This document shows positions 57,261-64,000 of a stretch of DNA of 64,000 nucleotides, piece by piece. This stretch comes from Apophysomyces variabilis (Eukaryota; Mucoromycota; Mucoromycetes; Mucorales; Mucoraceae). A model generated the notes under the pieces. It searched no databases. It had not been told where the DNA came from and saw nothing but the letters and a program-made list of their open reading frames with translations. The stretch covers positions 271,865 through 335,864 of the forward strand of contig MZZL01000409.1 in the NCBI GenBank assembly GCA_002749535.1, written 5' to 3'. Every line of letters begins with the position of its first letter. Within the stretch, counting starts at the first letter, position 1. A program made the translations under genes and the position numbers.

Positions 57261-59624
57261 TCATTTTCTTTTTTTCTTTGTGGTCGGTCCAGCACTTAGT
57301 GTGCCTGAACTTGCAATAGCAAATTCGCTTGCATGGTCATATTTTCGTTTCATAGGGTTGTGCTTTTTGGCGTTATCCTTCTTGCCCGGCATACGTTCTT
57401 GCTTTGCTTCCTTCTTTTTCTTCGTCTTGCTAGTTTCATGGAGATTAGAAGGTGCTTCACGCAAGGCAAAAGATTTCGCCAGGTGGCCAAGATGCAGCTT
57501 TTTAATGTGGAAGATGTGTTTTTCAGCCGAAGAATGGGTTGCATACGCACGCACGCTGGACCAGTACGCTTTACGGGCCAGTAAGACACACTATCGACAC
57601 AACCAAGTTAGATGGCATCATTCTGCCATTGCATGCCTTACCTCCTGCTTAGAAAGGACATATCGTTCCATAGCATTCTGTAACTCCTGTGCAGGTGCGT
57701 GAAAATCGCTCTTTGGGGTTGGTGCCAAATGACTCAAAATTGTCTCCATTTGGACAGGTTCGGGAGTCAAGTCCTGTGCTTTTAAGATGTCTAAATATTC
57801 CATTTCACTTGGGAGTAAAAACAAGGATGCTTCACCCGCCTTGCCTAGACGTGCTGTTCGACCGACACGATGAACATAGTCTTTCATATCTGTAGGCGGA
57901 TCATACTGAATAATGCGATCCACATTTGGCATATCGAGACCACGCGCGGCAACATCGGTACAAAGCAAAACACCGCCTTGACCCTTACTGAACTCAGAAA
58001 ATGTCTGTGAACGGACTTGCTGATCAAGATCGCCATGAAGCCTAAATACCGGAACGTTCCCTAATATGGTACTAATTTGGAATGCTTGCTGTTTGTCATT
58101 GTTTGATTTGGGTTGTCCCTTCTTTCCATCAACTACGGTTTTTCCCATTGCCTTTTTCAAAGCTTTGTTCATCATTTTCGATTCGTCATCCCCTTCCTCG
58201 TCCGAGACGCTTTCATGCCCCTCTTCATTGTCCTCTTCTTCTTTACCAGTATTTGCAAATAGGTCATAATAAAAATCAACCGAATCGCAGCAAGAGAAGA
58301 ATACAATGGCTTTGCTATTTGTTACAGGCTTCTTGCGTTTATCCACAAAACACGATTTAATAAGACTGACAAGAGTGACAAGTCGTAGTTTAGCTGGGGT
58401 AATGGTATATGTCTGCTTGAGCTGGTTAGGTGTTGTGAACTTCATTTCCTCCGTCTCCATGTCGACATTCGGTATATCTAATTTTGTTTGATCCGTACCA
58501 CTAACGAATGTAGGATTAATCAGAGACCAGCCGGCAAGATTTTTCACGTCATCTCTCAATGTCGCTGAGCACAACACTGTTTGCCGTCGTTTGGGCCAGT
58601 ACTTTGTCTGTAGACTCTTCTTGAATTTTTGGGATCCACCCGCTTTTGTCCTCTCGCTAATAATTCCCATGATTTTCTTTAACGTCTCTTCAAATCCAAG
58701 ATCCAGAAGACGATCAGCTTCATCCAAGACCAACCATCTCAAATTTTGGATATCAAAGCTTTTCGTGTTCTCCAGGTGATCCAACAGTCGCCCAGGTGTA
58801 CTGACGAGCACATTGATTCCCTTCCGCAATCTTGCCTTCTCCTTGGCTTTGTTATCTCCGCCGATGACCATACCCGGTACAATCCAATGAAGTCGTCGAA
58901 TATCTGGCGATTTCGGTCTAGGTACATTGACCAATTGCGTAAGTACACCCGTTACTTGCTGTGCCAATTCACGAGTTGGGGCCAAAATGATGGCTACTGT
59001 CCCCACTGTTCGGTCACCAAATGCCTCGTTGGAATATCCTGCACCAGATGTTGAAGCAGCCACCAGGCGATTGACAATGGGTAAGAGATAAGTTAAAGTC
59101 TTGCCAGAACCTGTCTCTGCCTGAACTACAACATCCACATCCTTTTCCGGAATGTCAGCGTCCAACACAGTACGTGATGGACCGAGCAGTAAAGGGATCG
59201 CTTTGCGCTGCACATTCGTTGGTGTATCTACATGAAGCTTGCTGTGCAAGACTCCAACGAGATCGGTATCAATGCCAATGCCTGTGAAGGTCGTTGAATC
59301 AGCTACGGGTGCGTTGCTAGGGACGTCGTCACGTCTTGTCTTTTTGATATTTTTCGGTAATGGTTTGATTTCAGGATTTGACGAGAAAAGCGAAGACAAT
59401 ACTTGTGCTTTGCCGTGAACTAGTTTCGTTTCATTCGTACTTTTTGTGTCTTGATCGACCGGTGCCGAGTTTCCATCGTCAGATCTTTGCTGATGCTGCG
59501 CTGTTGACTTCGGGATCTTTCTAGGTTTGTTTTGAGTTTGCGATCTACTTTGTGCTTTTCGTTTAGGAGGCAATGTTGTCGAAGGAGTTGTACTGAAATT
59601 CAGTACCAATCCGTCGTCCTCCAT
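57261..59624 (-). CDS. DBP7: DEAD-box ATP-dependent RNA helicase Dbp7 (60S ribosome assembly)
   Basis: Nucleolar helicase for early 60S assembly (DDX31 in animals). Exons 59624-57642 and 57590-57261; 770 aa, close to yeast Dbp7. The start chosen is [20 protein letters not shown]; the frame is open upstream without an ATG in a sensible context. A basic N-terminus is followed by all helicase motifs: Q ([14 protein letters not shown]), I (AETGSGKT), Ia (PTRELAQQ), Ib ([10 protein letters not shown]), II ([14 protein letters not shown]), III (CSATL), IV ([20 protein letters not shown]), V ([20 protein letters not shown]), VI ([10 protein letters not shown]). An acidic insert between IV and V ([20 protein letters not shown]) is typical of Dbp7. 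The intron was placed so that SKQE joins [20 protein letters not shown] and the C-terminal [20 protein letters not shown]; the tail is very basic (TTKKKRK). Confidence 0.97.
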
Positions 59625-60357
59625 ATCTGCTTTGTCCCAGAAAGAACTCGAACCAAAAAAAGAAATTTTAAAGCAAAAATTGTTCGGACACCGCAGGATT
59701 TGCCGTGGCCCCAAGAAGGTTCTAAGCCATTCATTAAGCAGACTGGAAAAGCCTCCAAAGCAGCATGCTGCTCATGCTATTTTCCACTTTCTGCTTTGTA
59801 GATGAAGTTCAGAAAGCTTCAAAACATACGGAAGTTTTGCACACCAAAAAAAAATTCCCATTAGTATCAGATGTCTCGTATTATGAAGTTATAAATTGCC
59901 TGTCATGTCGCAGTTGGATCCGCCATAAACAGATTTCTTCAGTCGGAAGGTATCGGAACAGCTAACGTGAATATAAACGGCCTACTCTTTGTTATCGACT
60001 CCACTGACAGGGAGTTATTTCCCGTATTGTTAAAACATGCCATAAAGGGAATGGAAAACTGAAGCAAATATGTTGCAGTAAGCCCTTTCTAGAAAGTTGT
60101 GCAGCTGTCCATTAAAAATGACGCTTGTCTAATAAGCTTGTAGTAGGTAAGTATCATTACTATACTAGAAAGCGGTAATGAATGTTGCTGCTAAAGGAGG
60201 ATATAATTGTTAATTTGCACGGCTGTGCTTGGTTATTGATAAGATTGTCAGGATAAGAATAGCGATCGATTTAACGATATGGTATTTAATAAGAGATTCA
60301 ATGGTTGATTAAATACTCTTCATTTTTCAAGGACGCAGAAGGTGACGTTTAGATCTG

Positions 60358-60735
60358 TTAGCAATCTTCAAATACCAAAGGGTTTAAGAGAAAATTAGGA
60401 TACAAACACGTATCGACAAATGAGTAGATAGCATTAACAGAACCATTCCTCTCAATTTTATTGTTTGTTTCTTTTTCTGTATAGATAAAGACAATCTGCC
60501 GAAAGAGAGTTGCACAAGCGTTAGATCCAATCTGAGGAGAACTGTTAGTCATATCGAGCCAAAGTGGCTTGATGCTTTTCAGTGGCAGTAAAATAACAGA
60601 CTGTCTACAGTCGTGTATTGGCAAATCACATGTTTTGTACATCTGAAGGTTAGAGCATGGATACCGACAAACAGAAAAAGGCTGAATATTTTTATAGCGC
60701 TCTTGAATGCACGGATTGTTCTTGTAGGATTGCAT
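60358..60735 (-). CDS. Hypothetical ORF, 125 aa
   Basis: Starts at an ATG and reads through a cysteine-containing stretch (FSVCRYPCSNLQMYKTCDLP, IHDCRQSVILLPLKSIKPLW) to a stop at 60358. No signal peptide, membrane helix or known motif is seen and it has no splice context. It may be a real small gene, an element remnant or chance. Confidence 0.2.
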   Translation of the reverse strand: MQSYKNNPCIQERYKNIQPFSVCRYPCSNLQMYKTCDLPIHDCRQSVILLPLKSIKPLWLDMTNSSPQIGSNACATLFRQIVFIYTEKETNNKIERNGSVNAIYSFVDTCLYPNFLLNPLVFEDC

Positions 60736-61724
60736 TTCCTTTCCGACGGGTCATTGCATTCAATGCAGGGCTGTTCTCCGCTAACCCGCGTTTAAAGACA
60801 TCTTCCGAAGATAGCCACGATAACAACCCTTTGTAAACTTTTACTCTAAACAATTAAGCGCAACTATAGCATTAATGTCTTAAATAATTATAATCAAAAA
60901 CGATGTATCTACCTGGCTAACACTGTAACTATTGCCTATATATACAAATTCAGACTTGAAGCCTCTGCTCGTCAAATTATGTTATTTACAGACTTACATA
61001 TAGAATATTGCAACACAGCATGTAAAAACAAACTAAGAAGTCTATAATGGATCCCTACAACTTGTTCGCCTTTGAACAAACTTAGCGAGCAAGATGAGAT
61101 TCGAGAAAGGGTTTCCTAGAATAACTGCCTATGCATACATTTACGGATCGACCCGATCAGATTACTTTCGTCCCAATGGTATAGGTATTACTTTGTTATT
61201 TTTTCAAGCATATAGATAGGTTGCCGTAAATCGTCAGATGCAATAACCGGACTGGTTTCAAAGTAAACGATATCAACAGAAGGCGACATATTAGCCATCT
61301 TATATTCTACTGCATGATAATAATAAAACTTTAGTTGGTAGAAACACATATTCATTTATCTGCAAAAGTACTTTTTTAGATGCATAAAAGAAAGAAAAAG
61401 GTCAATAATATACTCAGGTTAAGATGTCCCTTTCCCCCTCCCAAAAAAAAAAAATACAAAAGCAAGGACCTTTTCGTTTCAATGAATGCAGGTTCTCCCC
61501 CTTTATTCATCGCGTATGTATATAAAAAATAAATTTATGGGCCAAAGTGAGTTCGTGTTTCTTCTCGCTCCATCTTAATCATAGGTACAGTAGTATTATC
61601 CTTCTTTTCAGGTTTCTTCTGGGATACATTGTAAAGTAGCAAAGAACTGGGTTTACTATTCTAAAGAAACTCTACTAAGTAATTGACCAAAGCGTGCAAG
61701 GGTGTATGTTGAAGGGGGGAATAC

Positions 61725-61778
61725 TATGATTGGCGAATCTGACAAACTATCAAACGTCTGTAGGCTGTGCATTTTCTA
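61725..61778 (+). promoter_or_regulatory. Candidate upstream ORF (17 codons) before the beta-propeller gene
   Basis: ATG ATT GGC ... TTC TAA, out of frame with the main ATG and ending 11 nt before it. If the transcript starts upstream of it, it could lower translation of the main frame. The transcription start is not known. Confidence 0.3.
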
Positions 61779-61789
61779 ACAAAATATCC

Positions 61790-63295
61790 ATGCGTAATCC
61801 ATCCTCCAGCAATAGGAAACAAGCTGTGAAAGCCATCTTATTTCTATGGTGTATATGTCTTGTGTCAGCGCTGGCCCACGCGTCGATTATTGGACCTGTG
61901 AAACACGGAAACTGCCTGTTTGACTATAACAGTACTTTCTATATGTATGCACAATATCCCTCTGCTGCACAGGCTTCGTTGTATGCATTGGCTTTCCCGT
62001 TCAGCACCAAGGAAGGTGTTTTGCCATGGAAAGATTTACACGGTGCAAACGAATTTACCCCTGAAGGTTGTGGTGTGACGAGTGATGGGCGAGCCATTCT
62101 GGTTGGCTCGGATCTTTCGATCTGGCAATATAACATTGATCAGCCAGCATGGACGCATGTAGTGGTTCAAGCTCCTTCGCGTCCGAAGAATGGCATCCTG
62201 ACAGCGATATCCCGGAATGTCTTCGTGGTCTATGACACTGGTTCACGCGAGAGTTACCTTCTTGACGTACGCAATCCTCCACCCTGGAATTGGGCCATCG
62301 TTAATCCAACTAACTCAACACCACCACACACCGAGAGAATGATCGCTGCAGGATCGTATATTTACCACATGTACAATAACCAGAGTAATGGAACATCTGC
62401 CAACCACTTATATGCGTTTGATCCCGTCAGCAAACAATGGATTGGCTACGTTGGCTCTTTCCTAGGTCCCAACAACCTTAGTGTGACAAGTCATGCCGAC
62501 AAAATCTTTGTGTTCTCAACCACTGATTCTATGCCACTCCAACCTAAAGAACTTTCAAACCTCTTTTGGACCCTAGCAATACAAAACACGTCTGCGACAA
62601 TCCAGAATCTCTTCGTTAAACAAGCAGGGACAACAGTTCAGCTACCGTCTGCTATGACAACTGCAACATTTGTGAACAATCAGACCATTGTCTTTTACGA
62701 CAATCCTATACACGGTAACGAGACTTATTTGACATGGTACGACCCAGAAACAAACACGCAACGAGCTCGATATATCATATCCCGTCTATCACCGCTTCCA
62801 TTCTGGGAAACAGAAGAAGGTCAACATACCCGTATCGGTCTTATCTGTGCTTTAACTATCCCGCTTGGCCTTCTAGCCATATTCACAATCCATATTCTTC
62901 GCCGCAGCAGAAAGGTGCGCGCTCGAACAACAGACAAGTTACCATTCGAAGACGGAAATGAAGGATCAAAAGAAATGAAACTTTTAGACGAAAAATCAGT
63001 CGAAGACGCGGAAACATGGAGCCGTCGAGTTTTGCGAATCCTTTTTAGCATTAACCATCCGCCAAAGAACGCTTCACGAGCATCCTCCTGTAGTGATCTT
63101 TTAGCTCCGAAGAAAAAATCTTCGACAGCACTGAGTTCATATGTGCCTAGCCCACTGAAGGAGGTCAGTACGTCATCTTCTGATGTTCTGCAACAAGTGC
63201 AATACCCACGTGCGCCAGCACCTGTGAAAACAAAAGACGACTCATCGGGTCAGATTCGGCATGCATTACAGTTGGGTAACAATAATGCAAAGTGA
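61790..63295 (+). CDS. Beta-propeller-like single-pass membrane protein, unknown
   Basis: Single exon, 501 aa. The start used is the ATG at 61790 (MRNPSSSNRKQ); the upstream open part has no ATG. A signal anchor or signal peptide lies at about 14-32 (AILFLWCICLVSALAHAS). The ectodomain (about 33-365) has weak kelch/galactose-oxidase-type blades (IIGPVKHGNCLFDYNSTFYM, TSDGRAILVGSDLSIWQYNI, ANHLYAFDPVSKQWIGYVGS, ETYLTWYDPETNTQRARYII) and many N-x-S/T sites. A transmembrane helix follows at about 366-388 (IGLICALTIPLGLLAIFTIH) with a stop-transfer RRSRKVRAR and a 105-residue cytosolic tail, Ser-rich and probably phosphorylated. It resembles the ectodomain type of the kelch protein at 46606 but is too divergent to call a paralogue by eye. 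A cell-surface role is inferred. Confidence 0.85.
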   Translation: MRNPSSSNRKQAVKAILFLWCICLVSALAHASIIGPVKHGNCLFDYNSTFYMYAQYPSAAQASLYALAFPFSTKEGVLPWKDLHGANEFTPEGCGVTSDGRAILVGSDLSIWQYNIDQPAWTHVVVQAPSRPKNGILTAISRNVFVVYDTGSRESYLLDVRNPPPWNWAIVNPTNSTPPHTERMIAAGSYIYHMYNNQSNGTSANHLYAFDPVSKQWIGYVGSFLGPNNLSVTSHADKIFVFSTTDSMPLQPKELSNLFWTLAIQNTSATIQNLFVKQAGTTVQLPSAMTTATFVNNQTIVFYDNPIHGNETYLTWYDPETNTQRARYIISRLSPLPFWETEEGQHTRIGLICALTIPLGLLAIFTIHILRRSRKVRARTTDKLPFEDGNEGSKEMKLLDEKSVEDAETWSRRVLRILFSINHPPKNASRASSCSDLLAPKKKSSTALSSYVPSPLKEVSTSSSDVLQQVQYPRAPAPVKTKDDSSGQIRHALQLGNNNAK

Positions 63296-64000
63296 ATAAC
63301 GGAGGAAAAAACGTGGTTCTTGTCTTTCTGTATACTAGCATATTGGCGACATATATAATTAACGATGGATCACAACGAGTTTAAATTATCGCACCGTATC
63401 CATGGACAGACATCGAGTAAAAATATACAAAATATATATATACATATATACATTTTTAAAGCTTATATACGTTGTCATTGTACACAGTTTTGTATATTGT
63501 CGTTTTAACTACCAGGACTCTGCTAACTTCAAAATCAATCGGTTTTTTCTTATTTTTCTCATCAAAGTTACTCTATCACCTCATAGGAGAGCAAGGGGAG
63601 ACATGCATGCAATCCAGTAATGGCCACGCCTTAGAATCATATGCCATTGATTGCAACAAGTCAGACTCTTACTTCATCGCTATTTGCATGTCCACTAGTT
63701 CGTGCAATAGCCGAGGATGCAGTAATTGTCCCTTCTGATTTGCTTTAGCTGGCTCCATGTTTGGGAACATACAATTTTTCAGAACTGTTATCGCTACGAG
63801 ATGTCGCTTTTGTATATAAATCGTATTATTAAATTGCGCTAACTCCACAGTGCTTTATAAAAAAGGATGTAATTCTTGATGCATTTGGCAAGTGCATCCC
63901 TAATAACGGTTCGTTTTTCGCTAGCATCTCTTACACAGGCCCAGCAAATTCACAGCCTATTGTGTAGTTTTTCATTAAATACGTGCAAGTTGTGCGACAT
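63296..64000. other. Intergenic window end
   Basis: About 700 bp with no gene supported. It contains an AT dinucleotide tract (63421-63455) and short chance frames only. Confidence 0.5.
63421..63455. repeat. AT/TA dinucleotide-rich microsatellite
   Basis: The interval is composed of (AT)n interrupted by AC steps (aatatatatatacatatatac), a simple-sequence repeat behind the beta-propeller gene. Confidence 0.75.

Larger units (their letters stand above)
59625..61789. other. Gene-poor 2.2-kb stretch
   Basis: A+T-rich spacer between divergent genes. A 125-codon ATG-started minus frame at 60358-60735 (MQSYKNNPCIQERYKNIQPF, cysteine-containing) is the only candidate. The remainder holds the DBP7 promoter and, near 61725-61778, a short upstream ORF before the beta-propeller gene. 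Confidence 0.4.

Noticed and set aside
57142..57702. 186-codon open frame on the plus strand over the DBP7 C-terminus
   Set aside because: It lies opposite the DBP7 exon 2 and intron, which encode a conserved helicase tail; its translation (hydrophobic, F/C/S-rich) mirrors the Lys-rich tail of DBP7 and is a shadow.
1..64000. CRISPR arrays, bacterial operons, rRNA operon, intact LTR retrotransposon
   Set aside because: No regularly spaced repeats, ribosomal RNA sequence, reverse transcriptase/integrase motifs or paired long terminal repeats were recognised; gene structure is eukaryotic throughout.

Overview
The window reads as nuclear DNA of an early-diverging filamentous fungus, most likely Mucoromycota (Mucorales). 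Evidence: fungal gene families throughout (Pho81/NUC-2-type SPX-ankyrin protein, Ste12 with two C2H2 fingers, GPI-anchored chitin deacetylase, Zn2Cys6 factor, Osh3-type oxysterol-binding protein, P5A ATPase), many short introns (about 34-100 nt), A+T-rich intergenic DNA, and a decayed Tc1/mariner-like transposase of a type I associate with Mucorales. There are no bacterial operons. All gene models are multi-exon reconstructions made by eye: each splice junction was chosen so that the frame is kept and the family sequence stays continuous.

Layout. 1-834: 3' end of the EF-1alpha gene. 0.6-4.05 kb: a segmental duplication in which the EF-1alpha 3' end and a downstream antisense C2H2 zinc-finger sequence appear twice, both C2H2 copies decayed. 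6.25-7.65 kb: chitin deacetylase (minus). 7.65-11.8 kb: gene-poor. 11.8-15.2 kb: Pho81-like phosphate regulator. 16.0-16.7 kb: ribosomal protein uL14 (RPL23). 16.9-18.2 kb: leucine-rich-repeat protein (minus). 18.6-19.4 kb: Zn2Cys6 factor. 20.1-21.3 kb: membrane-anchored coiled-coil protein. 22.1-23.4 kb: zinc alcohol dehydrogenase. 24.5-26.9 kb: RRM+YTH RNA-binding protein (minus). 27.7-31.1 kb: Osh3-like lipid transfer protein. 31.3-33 kb: transposon graveyard. 33.4-34.7 kb: nucleoside hydrolase. 38.6-39.1 kb (minus) and 39.7-41.7 kb (plus): divergent FAS1 protein and Ste12. 43.8-45.3 kb: decayed copy of the kelch/multi-pass membrane protein gene that is intact at 46.6-49.7 kb. 50.2-52.1 kb: N-myristoyltransferase. 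52.5-56.9 kb: P5A ATPase Spf1. 57.3-59.6 kb: DEAD-box helicase Dbp7 (minus). 61.8-63.3 kb: second beta-propeller-like single-pass membrane protein.

Functional picture. Most genes are housekeeping: translation (EF-1alpha, RPL23), ribosome assembly (Dbp7), protein lipidation (NMT), ER membrane homeostasis (Spf1, Osh3). Regulators are Pho81, Ste12, Zn2Cys6 and YTH. Several encode cell-surface or wall proteins (chitin deacetylase, FAS1, kelch membrane proteins). They do not form one pathway. The least described item is the 898-residue kelch multi-pass protein and its decayed tandem copy. Two introns with GC donors, an 11-nt microexon and an 18-nt candidate microexon would defeat simple gene prediction.
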